Shown here one piece after another: positions 33,793-43,498 of a stretch of DNA of 64,000 nt. Source of the DNA: Collinsella sp. TM10-22 (GTDB lineage Bacteria > Actinomycetota > Coriobacteriia > Coriobacteriales > Coriobacteriaceae); contig NZ_QSOC01000001.1 in assembly GCF_003466125.1 (NCBI RefSeq), forward strand, positions 235,632 to 299,631. Reading direction: 5' to 3'. Position 1 is the stretch's first letter, and each line of letters opens with the position of its first letter. The notes beneath the pieces are model-generated. The model searched no databases and was not told where the DNA came from. It was given only the letters and a program-made list of their open reading frames with translations. Made by a program: the position numbers and the translations under genes.

Positions 33793-34753
33793 CGAAGTAG
33801 GGGAGACGCGCGCCGGCGCTGCGGTGCCCAACGCGGATACGCACGAGTCCGACGCCCAGCCCGTCTATCCGCACACCATGCGCCTGCAGCGCTTTTTGGC
33901 GCGCGCGGGCGTGGCGAGCCGCCGTGGCTCGGAGGACCTGATGACCGCCGGCCGCGTGACCGTCAACGGCGAGGTCGCGACCGAACTGGGCACCAAGGTC
34001 GACGTCGACCGCGACCATATCGAGGTCGACGGCATGCCCGTCAAGCTCAACCAGGGCGCCGTGTACCTGATGCTCTACAAGCCGACCGGCTACCTCACCA
34101 CCATGAGCGACCCGCAGGAGCGTCCCTGTGTGGCGGACCTGGTCCCCCGCGACCGCTTTCCGGGGCTCTTCCCGGTGGGCCGCCTGGACCGCGACACCAC
34201 GGGCCTTTTGCTCTTTACCACCGACGGCGACCTGTCGCAGGACTTGTTGCACCCCAGCAAGCACGTCTACAAGACCTACCAGGCACTCGTGGACGGGCAG
34301 CTGACCGACCGCGATCTCACGCCGCTGCGTCGCGGCATAGAGCTCGACGACGGCCTGTGCCAGCCGGCAATCTGCCGCGTCATCACCGCACGCGAGGCCG
34401 AGGCCGTGGCGCCACAGGGCGTCAAGCCCGGCACCACCGCCGTCGAGGTCATCATCCGCGAGGGTCGCAAAAACCAGGTTAAGCGCATGCTGAGCAAGAT
34501 TCACCATCCGGTAATCCGTCTGCATCGCTGCAACTTTGCCGGCCTTGAGCTCGAGGGCGTGGCCAAGGGCTCGTGGCGCGAGCTCACCGACCGCGAGGTG
34601 CAGATCCTCAAAGGCGGCGGCATCCCGCCCAAGCATGCCAGCGCCATGCGCGGCGGCAAGCCCCAAGACACGCCCGCCAGCCGCACGCGTCACCACGGCA
34701 GCCACGGCTCCGCACCCAAGCGCAACACCTACCGCGAGCGCTATACGGGCTAG
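33779..34753 (+). CDS. rluB: RluB/RsuA-family rRNA pseudouridine synthase
   Basis: 324 residues. It isomerises a uridine in rRNA, usually 23S U2605 for RluB. An N-terminal S4 domain (MRLQRFLARAGVASRRGSED) is followed by the synthase core with the catalytic Asp in GRLDRDTTGLLLFTTDGDL, and EGRKNQVKRML. A disordered, His/Arg-rich tail ends the protein. GGAGG lies 7 nt before the ATG at 33779. The scpA-scpB-rluB-cmk order is a common Gram-positive cluster. RsuA-like 16S specificity is the alternative. Confidence 0.92.
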   Translation: MTRTNEVGETRAGAAVPNADTHESDAQPVYPHTMRLQRFLARAGVASRRGSEDLMTAGRVTVNGEVATELGTKVDVDRDHIEVDGMPVKLNQGAVYLMLYKPTGYLTTMSDPQERPCVADLVPRDRFPGLFPVGRLDRDTTGLLLFTTDGDLSQDLLHPSKHVYKTYQALVDGQLTDRDLTPLRRGIELDDGLCQPAICRVITAREAEAVAPQGVKPGTTAVEVIIREGRKNQVKRMLSKIHHPVIRLHRCNFAGLELEGVAKGSWRELTDREVQILKGGGIPPKHASAMRGGKPQDTPASRTRHHGSHGSAPKRNTYRERYTG

Positions 34754-34819
34754 GCAACCCGCCGCGCCCCAACGCCCGCGAACCATACCAGCACATCAAC
34801 CACCGAAAGGAAGCACTGC

Positions 34820-35506
34820 ATGATCGTCGCCATCGACGGCCCCGCCGGTTCCGGCAAGTCCACCATCGCCAAGGAGATCGCCCGCCAGCTGGGCTTTAAC
34901 AAGCTCGACACGGGCGCCATGTATCGCGCCGTCACCTTCGCCGCGCTCGACCGCGGCATCGACCTGGACGACGAGGCGGCAATCGACGCCCTCGCCGAGC
35001 AGATCGAGATCCGCTTTACCAACGGCACCGGAGAGGACACGCGCCTGACCGTTGACGGCCAGGACGCTTCGACCGCCATCCGCACCCCGCAGGTCGACAC
35101 CAACGTGTCCAAGGTCTCGGCCTATCCGGGCGTGCGCGCCGCCATGCTCATCCACCAGCGCCGCGCCGCCGAGGACCGCGATATCGTCGCCGAGGGTCGC
35201 GACATCGGAACCGTCGTGTTCCCCAACGCCCAGGTCAAGATCTTCCTGACTGCCGACCCGCGTGAGCGCGCCCGCCGCCGCGTGCTGCAGCGTCACCAAA
35301 ACGACGCCCAGCCGCTCACGCCCGCGCAGCTCGAGGCCGAGGTCGACGAGACCCTCGACGCCCTTAAGCAGCGCGACAAGCTCGACAGCAGCCGCGAGGT
35401 CGCCCCGCTCGTGCCCGCCGAGGACGCCGTGCACGTCGACTCCACCGCCCACACCATCGACGAGGTCGTGACCATTATCGAGGACCTCATCAACCAAAGG
35501 AGGTAG
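34820..35506 (+). CDS. cmk: Cytidylate kinase
   Basis: 228 residues. Phosphorylates CMP and dCMP with ATP. The P-loop AIDGPAGSGKST is at residues 3-14, then LDTGAMYRAVTF, VAEGRDIGTVVFPNA and a lid region RARRRVLQRHQND. AAAGGAAG precedes the ATG. plsC follows after 3 bp. Confidence 0.95.
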   Translation: MIVAIDGPAGSGKSTIAKEIARQLGFNKLDTGAMYRAVTFAALDRGIDLDDEAAIDALAEQIEIRFTNGTGEDTRLTVDGQDASTAIRTPQVDTNVSKVSAYPGVRAAMLIHQRRAAEDRDIVAEGRDIGTVVFPNAQVKIFLTADPRERARRRVLQRHQNDAQPLTPAQLEAEVDETLDALKQRDKLDSSREVAPLVPAEDAVHVDSTAHTIDEVVTIIEDLINQRR

Positions 35507-35509
35507 CCC

Positions 35510-36238
35510 ATGCGCCTGTTTAAGCAGACGCCCGAGGATTACTACAACGCCCCCTACGCCGAGTTCCCGGCGCTCATCCGCGGCACCGTCGTCGTGGTCA
35601 TGGCCATCCTGTGGGCCTTCTCCAAGCTCATGTGGCGTTGGAAGGTCGAGGATGCCGACCTGCTGTTTGAGCGCCAGGACGACCGCGGCAGCGTGGTCAT
35701 CTGCAACCACACCTCGATGGCCGAGCTCTTGGCCGTGGAGACGGCGCTGTTCTTTGGGGGCCGCCGCATTCGTCCCATCTTTAAATCCGAGTTCGCCAAG
35801 AGCAAGATTGTGCGCTGGGCCTTTAGCCGCGTTGGCGGCATCCCCGTGGAGCGTGGTACTGCCGATATGAAGTGCCTGCGCTCCGCCCAGCATGCGCTGC
35901 AGCGCGGCGAGGACGTCCTGATCTTCCCCGAGGGCACGCGCATCCGCTCGCGCGAGATCAAGCCCGAGGTCCACGGCGGTTTTGCGCTCATCGCTCAGAT
36001 GGGCAAGGCGCCCGTCAACCCGCTCGCCATCTGTGGCTGGTCCGACATCACGCCTGCGGGCAAAATGCTCATGCGTCCCAAGAAGTGCTGGATCCGCGCC
36101 GGCAAGGCCGTCTCGCTTTCTGACGCGCCGGCCGGGCTTAAACGCACTGAGCGCTTGGCCTGGTTTGAATCCGAAGCCATGAACCGTGTCTATAAGATGC
36201 GCGACGAGCTGTGCGCTGAGCATCCGGGCAGGTTCTAG
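35510..36238 (+). CDS. plsC: PlsC-type acyltransferase (1-acyl-glycerol-3-phosphate acyltransferase)
   Basis: 242 residues with an N-terminal membrane helix (VVVVMAILWAFSKLMW). Acyltransferase motifs are CNHTSMAEL (motif I), GGIPVERG (motif II) and FPEGTR (motif III). Motif I reads HX4E where the family normally has HX4D. It would make phosphatidic acid from lysophosphatidic acid; plsY and gpsA of the same pathway lie 4 kb downstream in the same block. AAAGGAGG precedes the ATG at 35510, and ispH starts 2 bp after its stop. Confidence 0.88.
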   Translation: MRLFKQTPEDYYNAPYAEFPALIRGTVVVVMAILWAFSKLMWRWKVEDADLLFERQDDRGSVVICNHTSMAELLAVETALFFGGRRIRPIFKSEFAKSKIVRWAFSRVGGIPVERGTADMKCLRSAQHALQRGEDVLIFPEGTRIRSREIKPEVHGGFALIAQMGKAPVNPLAICGWSDITPAGKMLMRPKKCWIRAGKAVSLSDAPAGLKRTERLAWFESEAMNRVYKMRDELCAEHPGRF

Positions 36239-36240
36239 CC

Positions 36241-37140
36241 ATGAGCGACAACGTGACAAAAACTGCCGCGACTACGTCCGACCAGGACAACGCGCCCACT
36301 ATCGAGATCGCAGCCCACGCCGGCACTTGCTATGGCGTACAGCGTGCGCTCGATATGGCGCTAGCCGCCGCGCCGCAGGCAGGGGAGAGCACCCAGGTCC
36401 ATACCTTGGGTCCGCTCATCCATAACCCCATCGTGGTACGCGAGCTCGCCGAGGCAGGCGTCGGTCTTGCCGACACCTTGGACGACGCCACATCGGGCAC
36501 CGTGATCATCCGCGCCCACGGCGTGGTGCCGCAGGTCATCGATGCCGCTCGCGAGCGTGGCCTTAACGTCGTCGACGCCACGTGCCCCTACGTGAAGAAG
36601 GTCCATGTGGCCGCCGAGCGCCTGGTACGCGAGGGCTACCGCGTGGTAGTCGTGGGCGAGCCGGGCCACCCCGAAGTCGAGGGCATCCTGGGCCACGCCG
36701 GCAATGATGCGCAGGTCGTGAGCTGTGCCGCCGACGCCGATGCCCTGCCGCTCAAGGGCAAGGTAGGCCTCGTCGTGCAGACCACCCAGACCGCGCAGAA
36801 CCTCGCCGAGGTCGTGGCCGCTATCACGCCGCGCGTGCAGGAACTGCGTGTGATCAACACCATCTGCGCCGCCACGAGTGAGCGTCAACAGGCAGCAGCC
36901 ACGCTTGCCAACCGCTGCGACTGCATGGTCGTGGTGGGCGGCAAGAACTCGGGCAACACCCGCCGCCTGGCACAGATTTGCGCGGACGCCTGCGAGCGCA
37001 CGTATCACATCGAGGAAGCTTCCGAGCTCCAGGCCGCGTGGTTTACCGACGCTCACCACATCGGCATCACCGCCGGAGCCTCCACCCCGCAAGAACACAT
37101 CGAACGCGCCGTCACGCGCATCAAGGAGCTTTGCCGCTAA
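36241..37140 (+). CDS. ispH: 4-hydroxy-3-methylbut-2-enyl diphosphate reductase
   Basis: 299 residues. Last step of the MEP isoprenoid pathway, giving IPP and DMAPP from HMBPP with an iron-sulfur cluster. The three cluster cysteines lie in AGTCYGVQRA (about 30), DATCPYVKKVH (about 116) and NTICAATSERQ (about 209). Other family motifs are HTLGPLIHN, RAHGV and VVGGKNSGNTRRL. It is preceded closely by plsC and followed by the DUF512 gene after 2 bp. Confidence 0.95.
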   Translation: MSDNVTKTAATTSDQDNAPTIEIAAHAGTCYGVQRALDMALAAAPQAGESTQVHTLGPLIHNPIVVRELAEAGVGLADTLDDATSGTVIIRAHGVVPQVIDAARERGLNVVDATCPYVKKVHVAAERLVREGYRVVVVGEPGHPEVEGILGHAGNDAQVVSCAADADALPLKGKVGLVVQTTQTAQNLAEVVAAITPRVQELRVINTICAATSERQQAAATLANRCDCMVVVGGKNSGNTRRLAQICADACERTYHIEEASELQAAWFTDAHHIGITAGASTPQEHIERAVTRIKELCR

Positions 37141-37142
37141 CC

Positions 37143-38585
37143 ATGGACCAGACCGTACCCGCATACACCGCCGAGGTGGCCGATTACGGGCGCAGCCGCG
37201 ACCCCGAGCCGGGTGAGGGCGCGCTCGTAAAGAATGTGCGTCCCGAATCGCCCGCGTGGGATGTGGGTATCGAGCCGGGCATGCGCGTGCTCACGGTCAA
37301 CGGCGAGCAGCTGACCGATATGATCGTGTGGCTCTGGGAGGCCGACGACGACACTGTCGAGCTGGAGGTATTCGATCCACGCGACGGCACCGTCACGCCC
37401 GTGGAGCTCGACCGCTTTCCCGGCGAGGACTGGGGCCTGGAGTTCGATGGCCCCATCTTTGATGGCATGCGTACCTGCGTCAACGCCTGCGTGTTTTGCT
37501 TTATGACCATGCTGCCCAAGGGTGGCCGCTCCACGCTTTATATTCGCGATGACGACTATCGTCTGAGCTTTTTGCAGGGCAATTTTGTCACGCTCACGAA
37601 CCTCTCCGACGAAGATGTTCAAAACGTCATCCAACGCAACATGAGCCCCATGAACGTGTCGGTCCATGCCGTGAGCCCAGATATCCGCCGCCGCATGATG
37701 GGCCGAAACGCCCAACGCGGCATGGACGTGCTCGAGGCCATCATGGCCGCCGGCATCGAAATCCACGCGCAGATCGTGCTGTGCCCTGGCATGAACGACG
37801 GCGAGGAGCTGCAGAAGACCCTGCGCTACTGCGAGGAACATGAGCAGATCACCAGCCTGGGCATTGTGCCGCTCGGTTTTACCAAGCACCAAAACCGCTT
37901 TAGCTGGTCATACAGCGACAAGCCCGAGCTGGCGCGCGAGACCATCGACATGATCCGGCCATTCCAGGAACGTGCCTTCGAGCGCTTTGGTCGCCACACC
38001 TTCCAGATGAGCGACGAGTTCTATCTGGACGCCGGCATCGAGCCGCCCGAGGCCGATTTCTACGACGGCTACCCGCAGTATTACGACGGCATCGGCATGA
38101 TCCGCTCGTATCTGGACGAGACCGACGACGTGATGGCTACCGATGCCGAGCGACTGGCCCGCGTCCGCGAGGCCGTCACCGCCCGCAACCAGCGCCTGCT
38201 GTGCCTCTCGGGCGCCAGCGCACGCGACACGGTCGCGCGTTTTGTGGAGTCGCCGCAGGGCCTTGCCGGCTCTGTCACGGCTATCAAGAACCGCTACTTT
38301 GGCGGCAACGTGGACGTGACCGGGCTTATTGTCGCCTGCGACATCTTGGAGCAGCTGCCACAGGGCCTCTCGGGGGTTATGCTCTTTGTGCCTAAGCTCA
38401 TGTTCAACGCTGACGGCATGACGCTTGACGAGTATCATCGTGACGATTTACTCGCAAGTCTTACCAGTCGCGGCGCCGAGGTTCATGTGGTGTCGACCAT
38501 GCCGCATGAGCTGCTCGATACCCTGGAGCACATCCTTGGCATTGTGCCTGCCGACTCTACTAATTCCGCTGACCCTACCCATTAA
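37143..38585 (+). CDS. DUF512 radical-SAM-like protein with PDZ domain
   Basis: 480 residues. An N-terminal PDZ-like segment (KNVRPESPAWDVGIEPGMRV) is followed by CVNACVFCF near residues 115-123, a CX3CX2C cluster fitting radical SAM enzymes, then MSPMNVSVHAVSPDIRRRMM and a C-terminal DUF512 region ending in a Rossmann-like half. Function is not established; DUF512 genes commonly sit next to der in Gram-positives, as here. The ATG at 37143 was chosen because it gives the natural N-terminus; AAGGAG lies 12 nt upstream. Confidence 0.88.
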   Translation: MDQTVPAYTAEVADYGRSRDPEPGEGALVKNVRPESPAWDVGIEPGMRVLTVNGEQLTDMIVWLWEADDDTVELEVFDPRDGTVTPVELDRFPGEDWGLEFDGPIFDGMRTCVNACVFCFMTMLPKGGRSTLYIRDDDYRLSFLQGNFVTLTNLSDEDVQNVIQRNMSPMNVSVHAVSPDIRRRMMGRNAQRGMDVLEAIMAAGIEIHAQIVLCPGMNDGEELQKTLRYCEEHEQITSLGIVPLGFTKHQNRFSWSYSDKPELARETIDMIRPFQERAFERFGRHTFQMSDEFYLDAGIEPPEADFYDGYPQYYDGIGMIRSYLDETDDVMATDAERLARVREAVTARNQRLLCLSGASARDTVARFVESPQGLAGSVTAIKNRYFGGNVDVTGLIVACDILEQLPQGLSGVMLFVPKLMFNADGMTLDEYHRDDLLASLTSRGAEVHVVSTMPHELLDTLEHILGIVPADSTNSADPTH

Positions 38586-38595
38586 AGGAGAGCAG

Positions 38596-39930
38596 ATGAA
38601 ACCTATCGTCGCCGTCGTCGGACGCCCCAACGTGGGCAAGTCCACGCTCGTTAACCGCCTGGCCCAGACCTCGGACGCCATCGTCCACGAGTCCCGCGGC
38701 GTCACGCGCGACCGCTCGTATCACACGGCCGATTGGAACGGCCGTGAGTTCACTATCGTCGACACGGGCGGTATCGAGCCGCTCAAGAGCGACGATGTCT
38801 TTGCAACGTCCATCCGCGACCAGGCGCTCGCCGCCGCCGAGGAAGCCGCCGTCATCCTGTTTGTGGTCGACGGCCGCACCGGTGTCACCGAGGAGGACGA
38901 GTCGGTCGCCCGCATGCTCAAGCGCTGCGACAAGCCGGTCTTTCTGCTGGTGAACAAGCTCGACAACCCCGATCGCGAGAACGACAGCATCTGGGAGTTC
39001 TATTCGCTCGGCATCGGCGAGCCCACGCCGCTCTCGGCCCTGCATGGCCATGGCACGGGCGACCTGCTCGACGATATCGTGGCCCTGCTTCCGGAAGAAG
39101 AGGACGAGGTCGCCGACGAGTTCCCCGATGCGCTGAACGTGGCCATCATCGGCCGCCCCAACGCCGGTAAGTCCTCGCTGTTCAACCGTATCCTGGGTGC
39201 CGACCGCTCCATCGTCTCGAACATCGCCGGCACCACGCGCGACGCCATCGACACGGTCGTCGAGCGCAACGGCAGGCACTACCGCATGGTCGATACCGCG
39301 GGCATCCGTAAGAAGAGCACCGTGTACGAAAACATCGAGTACTACTCCATGGTCCGTGGCCTGCGCGCCATCGACCGCGCCGACGTGGCGCTGCTCGTCG
39401 TCGACGCCTCCGTGGGCGTCACCGAGCAGGACCAGAAGGTCATGGGCTTGGCCATCGAACGCGGCTGCGCCATCGTGGTGCTGCTCAACAAGTGGGACCT
39501 GCTCGACGACGACCGCAAGCGCGAGGCCTGCATGGAGACCGTCGACCGCCGTCTAGGCGTCATGGCTCCCTGGGCCCAGTACCTGCGCATCTCTGCCCTG
39601 ACCGGCCGCAGCGTGGAGAAGATCTGGGCAATGGTCGACGCAGCCGAAAAGACACGCTCGCAGAAGATCAGCACCTCGCGCCTCAACACGTTCCTCACCG
39701 ACCTGCGCGAGTTCGGCCATACCGTGGTGGACGGCAAGCGCCGTCTGCGTATGCACTACGTGACCCAGACGGGCGTCAACCCGCCGACGTTCACGTATTT
39801 CGTCAACCACAGCGACCTGGTCAACGACACCTACCAGCGCTATGTAGAGAACCGCATGCGCTCGACCTTCGACTTTGCCGGCACGCCCATTCGACTCTTC
39901 TTTAGGAAGAAGGAGCAAAAGGATGCTTAA
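38596..39930 (+). CDS. der: Ribosome biogenesis GTPase Der (EngA)
   Basis: 444 residues. Double GTPase needed for 50S assembly. G1 motifs are GRPNVGKST (9-17) and GRPNAGKSS (about 187). DTGG and DTAG switch motifs and NKLD/NKWD specificity motifs are present, and the C-terminal KH-like domain (HYVTQTGVNPPTFTYFVN) is complete. AAAGGAG lies 6 nt before the ATG. It overlaps plsY by 8 bp. Confidence 0.96.
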   Translation: MKPIVAVVGRPNVGKSTLVNRLAQTSDAIVHESRGVTRDRSYHTADWNGREFTIVDTGGIEPLKSDDVFATSIRDQALAAAEEAAVILFVVDGRTGVTEEDESVARMLKRCDKPVFLLVNKLDNPDRENDSIWEFYSLGIGEPTPLSALHGHGTGDLLDDIVALLPEEEDEVADEFPDALNVAIIGRPNAGKSSLFNRILGADRSIVSNIAGTTRDAIDTVVERNGRHYRMVDTAGIRKKSTVYENIEYYSMVRGLRAIDRADVALLVVDASVGVTEQDQKVMGLAIERGCAIVVLLNKWDLLDDDRKREACMETVDRRLGVMAPWAQYLRISALTGRSVEKIWAMVDAAEKTRSQKISTSRLNTFLTDLREFGHTVVDGKRRLRMHYVTQTGVNPPTFTYFVNHSDLVNDTYQRYVENRMRSTFDFAGTPIRLFFRKKEQKDA

Positions 39931-40606
39931 TCCGATTCTGCTGACCGCCATCTGCGCCGTGGTCTCGTTCTTTATCGGAGCGATTCCGTTTGGCCTGATC
40001 CTGGGCCGCGTGTTCAACCACACGGACATCCGTAAGGCGGGCTCCGGCAACATCGGCACCACCAACGCCCTGCGCGTGGCCGGTCCCAAGGTGGCCGCGC
40101 TCACCCTGCTGCTCGACTGCCTTAAGGGCGCCATCTGCGTCCTTATCGCCCGTCCGCTCATCGCGAGCGTGGGCTATGGCTTTCCTCCGAACATTATGGC
40201 GCCCGGTGCCCCTGGCGACTGGATGCTCGGCGTCATTTGCCTGGCAGCCGTGTGGGGACACATCTTCTCGCCCTACCTCAACTTCCATGGCGGCAAGGGT
40301 ATCGCAGTTGGTCTGGGCGTCATCCTCGCCTGGTACTGGCCCATTGGCCTGTCGCTGCTAGGCATGTTTATCGTGGCCGTCGCCATCACCAAGTATGTGT
40401 CGGTGGGCTCGCTCGCCGCTGCCATCGGACTTCCCATCGCTGCCTGCGCGGTCTTTCCGTACAGCAGCCTGGGCCTCAAGTTTTGCATGGCGATGATCGG
40501 CATCACCGTAGTGTGGGCCCATCGCTCGAATATCCAAAAGCTCATGGCCGGTAAGGAGTCCAAGCTCTCGTTTACCAAGCGCGTCACCGAGCCCGACGAT
40601 AAGTAG
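39923..40606 (+). CDS. plsY: Acyl-phosphate glycerol-3-phosphate acyltransferase
   Basis: 227 residues with about five membrane segments. Adds an acyl group from acyl-phosphate to glycerol-3-phosphate, the first step of phospholipid synthesis. Conserved PlsY motifs are GSGNIGTTNALR, FHGGKGIAVGLGV and a late cytosolic loop. The ATG at 39923 has AAGGAG 7 nt upstream within der. gpsA, which supplies the substrate, follows 9 bp later. Confidence 0.94.
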   Translation: MLNPILLTAICAVVSFFIGAIPFGLILGRVFNHTDIRKAGSGNIGTTNALRVAGPKVAALTLLLDCLKGAICVLIARPLIASVGYGFPPNIMAPGAPGDWMLGVICLAAVWGHIFSPYLNFHGGKGIAVGLGVILAWYWPIGLSLLGMFIVAVAITKYVSVGSLAAAIGLPIAACAVFPYSSLGLKFCMAMIGITVVWAHRSNIQKLMAGKESKLSFTKRVTEPDDK

Positions 40607-40615
40607 GAGAGAGTC

Positions 40616-41623
40616 ATGAATGTTGCGCTGATTGGCTCCGGCTCCTGGGGAACCGCCGTCGCCGGCCTTGCTGCCGCGCGAGCCGAGCGCGTGACCATGT
40701 GGGCCCACAGCGAGCAGACGGCCGCCGGCATCAATGGCGAGCACCGCAACCCCCGGTATCTGGTGGGCTACGAGCTGCCCAAAAACGTTGTCGCCACGAC
40801 GGAGCTGGCGCAGGCGCTCGACGGCGCCGAGGCCATCATCTTTGCCGTTCCTTCGACGCACCTTCGCAGCGTGTGCCACCAGGCCGCGCCCTTTATCGCC
40901 GCCGATACCCCGGTTCTGTGCCTCACCAAGGGCATTGAGCCCGAGTCCGGCCTACTCATGAGCGAGGTCATCGCCAGCGAGATCGACAACGAGGCGCGTG
41001 TCGCGGCGCTTTCGGGCCCCAACCATGCTGAGGAAATCTGCCGCGGCGGGCTTTCGGCCGCCGTCATCGCCAGCGAGGACCAGCAGGTGGGGGAGACCTT
41101 TAAGGACCTGCTCCTGTCCACTGCCTTCCGAATCTATCTGTCGCAAGACATGACCGGTGTAGAGGTCTGCGGCGCTATGAAAAATGTCATCGCCATCGTG
41201 TGCGGCATCTCCGCCGGCACCGGTGCGGGCGACAATACGCTCGCCCTTATCATGACGCGCGGCCTGGCCGAGATCAGCCGACTGGCGCACGCACGCGGCG
41301 GTCAGGCCATAACCTGCATGGGGCTCGCCGGCATGGGCGACCTCATCGCCACCTGCACCTCGGAGCACTCGCGCAACCGCACCTTTGGCTACGAGTTTGC
41401 CCACGGCGTGTCACTCGACGAGTATCAGGAGCGTACGCATATGGTGGTTGAGGGCGCCGTCGCGGCCCGCAGCGTCAGCGAACTTGCCCGTTCACTGGGC
41501 GTAGACATTCCGCTTACCTTTGCCGTGGAGCAAACGCTCTACAACGGTGTTACCTTGGATAGGGCGCTCGAAATTCTTACCGATCGCGTCCCCTCTCAAG
41601 AGTTCTACGGACTCACCGACTAG
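40616..41623 (+). CDS. gpsA: NAD(P)-dependent glycerol-3-phosphate dehydrogenase
   Basis: 335 residues. Reduces dihydroxyacetone phosphate to sn-glycerol-3-phosphate for lipids. Motifs: IGSGSWGTAVAG at the N-terminus, FAVPSTHLR, CLTKGIEP, LSGPNHAEEI, the catalytic Lys in EVCGAMKNVIAI, and a C-terminal SRNRTFG region. It is in the same run as plsY, with GGAGAG before the ATG. Confidence 0.95.
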   Translation: MNVALIGSGSWGTAVAGLAAARAERVTMWAHSEQTAAGINGEHRNPRYLVGYELPKNVVATTELAQALDGAEAIIFAVPSTHLRSVCHQAAPFIAADTPVLCLTKGIEPESGLLMSEVIASEIDNEARVAALSGPNHAEEICRGGLSAAVIASEDQQVGETFKDLLLSTAFRIYLSQDMTGVEVCGAMKNVIAIVCGISAGTGAGDNTLALIMTRGLAEISRLAHARGGQAITCMGLAGMGDLIATCTSEHSRNRTFGYEFAHGVSLDEYQERTHMVVEGAVAARSVSELARSLGVDIPLTFAVEQTLYNGVTLDRALEILTDRVPSQEFYGLTD

Positions 41624-41641
41624 CGCAGAAAGGCTTCTACC

Positions 41642-42313
41642 ATGGGTTCCATCAAAATCGCTCCATCCGTCCTCTCGGCCGACATGGCCAACCTGAAGGG
41701 CGAGCTCGACAAGATCGCCGGTGCCGACTACGTGCACTTTGACGTTATGGACGGTCACTTTACCGGCAACCTCACCTTTGGCGTTGACATCCTCAAAGCT
41801 GTCAAGCGTTCTACCAACGTGCCGGTCGATGCGCACCTCATGGTGTCGAACCCCGACGAGACGGTCGATTGGTACGCCGACGCCGGTGCCGACATGATCA
41901 CCGTGCACTACGAGGCCTCCACGCACCTGCACCGCACGCTCACGCACCTGCAGCAGCGCGGCGTTAAAGCCGGCGTGGTGCTCAACCCCGCCACGCCCAT
42001 CTGCGTACTCGAGAGCATCATCGACGTCGTCGACATGGTGCTGCTCATGAGCGTGAACCCCGGCTTTGGCGGCCAGAGCTTTATTCCCGGTACCATTGCC
42101 AAACTGCACGAGCTCAAGGCCATGTGCGAGCGTCACGGCGTTTCGCCCCTCATCGAGGTCGACGGCGGCATCTCTTCCAAGAACATCGCCGATGTCGTCA
42201 ATGCCGGCGCCAACGTGCTCGTGGCCGGTTCTGCCGTATTTAAGTCCGAAGATCCCGCTGCCGAGGTTGCGCTGCTGCAGAAGCTGGGCAACGAGGCCGC
42301 ACAGGAGGCATAA
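41642..42313 (+). CDS. rpe: Ribulose-phosphate 3-epimerase
   Basis: 223 residues, TIM barrel. Interconverts ribulose and xylulose 5-phosphates. Motifs: APSVLSADMANL, HFDVMDGHF, DAHLMVSNPD, LLMSVNPGFGGQSFIP and EVDGGISSKN with catalytic Asp and metal-binding His residues. AGAAAGG precedes the ATG. The cysteine desulfurase gene follows after 6 bp. Confidence 0.95.
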   Translation: MGSIKIAPSVLSADMANLKGELDKIAGADYVHFDVMDGHFTGNLTFGVDILKAVKRSTNVPVDAHLMVSNPDETVDWYADAGADMITVHYEASTHLHRTLTHLQQRGVKAGVVLNPATPICVLESIIDVVDMVLLMSVNPGFGGQSFIPGTIAKLHELKAMCERHGVSPLIEVDGGISSKNIADVVNAGANVLVAGSAVFKSEDPAAEVALLQKLGNEAAQEA

Positions 42314-42319
42314 TCCCTT

Positions 42320-43498
42320 ATGACCGCAGGTCAAAACCGCATACCCGTGAATCTTGACTATGCCGCCTCGACGCCTATGCGCGCCGAGGCGCTCCTTGCG
42401 CAGCGCGAGTACGACGACAGCGAGCTTGCCGGCGTCAACCCCAACTCGCTGCATTCGCTTGGGCGCAAGGCCGCTGCGCGCCTAGAAGTGGCACGTCGCG
42501 AGATTGCCCGCAGCTTTGGCGCGCGCGTCCGCCCGTCCGAGATCATTTTGACCAACGGCGGCACCGAGGCAAACCAGCTGGCGCTCCTCGGACTTGCCGA
42601 GGGCGCTCGTCAGCGCGATCGCAAGCGCGACCGTGTCATCGTTTCGGCCATCGAGCACGATTCGATTCTGGACAACCTGCCGTTGCTGCGCGCCGCCGGC
42701 TTTTTCGTCGACCTGGTGCAGCCCTGCCGTGCGGGCTACATTGAGCCCGCCGCGCTTGTCCAACTGCTAGGCGACGACGTGGCGCTCGTGAGCGTTATGG
42801 TCGCCAACAACGAAACCGGCGTGGTGCAGCCCATCCGCGAGCTTGCCGCCGCCGCACATGCTGCCGGCGCCTTGTTTCATACCGATGCCATCCAGGGCTA
42901 CTTACATATTCCGCTCGATGTCACCGAGCTGGGAGTTGACGCTATGACCGTTGCAGCGCACAAGATTGGCGGCCCCGTGGCATCCGGCGCGCTCTACCTT
43001 AAGAGCCGCACGCCGCTGCGCCCGCGCATCTTTGGCGGCGGACAGGAGGCCGGTCGTCGTGCCGGCACGCAGGACCTGCGCACGCAGCTGGCTTTTGCCG
43101 CTGCCGCTTCCGCGCTGTTGCCGAATGTTGCCCAGGAGCGCACAACGCTGCAGGCCTTATCCGATAAGCTCTACGCCACGCTTACGACCCATCCTCGCAT
43201 TCACGCCACGATGGGCGACTACGCGCATGCCGATCGTCTGCCCGGCATGGTATCGATCTACGTCGACGGCATGGACTCAGAGGAACTCATCGTCAAGCTC
43301 GATGCCGCCGGCTTTGAGGTTTCGGCCGGATCGGCTTGCTCGAGCGGCAGCATGGACCCGAGCCACGTGCTCAGCGCCATGGGCATTGGTCGCGAGCAGG
43401 CGCTGGGCGCACTGCGCATCTCCTTCGATGACCGCATGAACCCGGCTGACCTGGACGACTTTGCCCAAGCGCTGCTGTCGATTGTGGGTCCCGCATGA
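42320..43498 (+). CDS. Cysteine desulfurase (NifS/IscS family)
   Basis: 392 residues, PLP enzyme that takes sulfur from cysteine for Fe-S, tRNA thiolation or cofactors. Seen: LDYAASTPM, TNGGTEANQLAL, VMVANNETGVVQPI, HTDAIQGYL, the PLP lysine in VAAHKIGGP (about 214) and the persulfide Cys in SAGSACSSGS (about 340) with a class-I-type loop. No partner scaffold gene is adjacent. Its stop overlaps the Nif3 gene by 4 bp. Confidence 0.92.
   Translation: MTAGQNRIPVNLDYAASTPMRAEALLAQREYDDSELAGVNPNSLHSLGRKAAARLEVARREIARSFGARVRPSEIILTNGGTEANQLALLGLAEGARQRDRKRDRVIVSAIEHDSILDNLPLLRAAGFFVDLVQPCRAGYIEPAALVQLLGDDVALVSVMVANNETGVVQPIRELAAAAHAAGALFHTDAIQGYLHIPLDVTELGVDAMTVAAHKIGGPVASGALYLKSRTPLRPRIFGGGQEAGRRAGTQDLRTQLAFAAAASALLPNVAQERTTLQALSDKLYATLTTHPRIHATMGDYAHADRLPGMVSIYVDGMDSEELIVKLDAAGFEVSAGSACSSGSMDPSHVLSAMGIGREQALGALRISFDDRMNPADLDDFAQALLSIVGPA

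Noticed and set aside
34796..36259. 487-codon minus-strand open frame over cmk and plsC
   Set aside because: Antisense to two well-supported genes; composition only reflects high GC.
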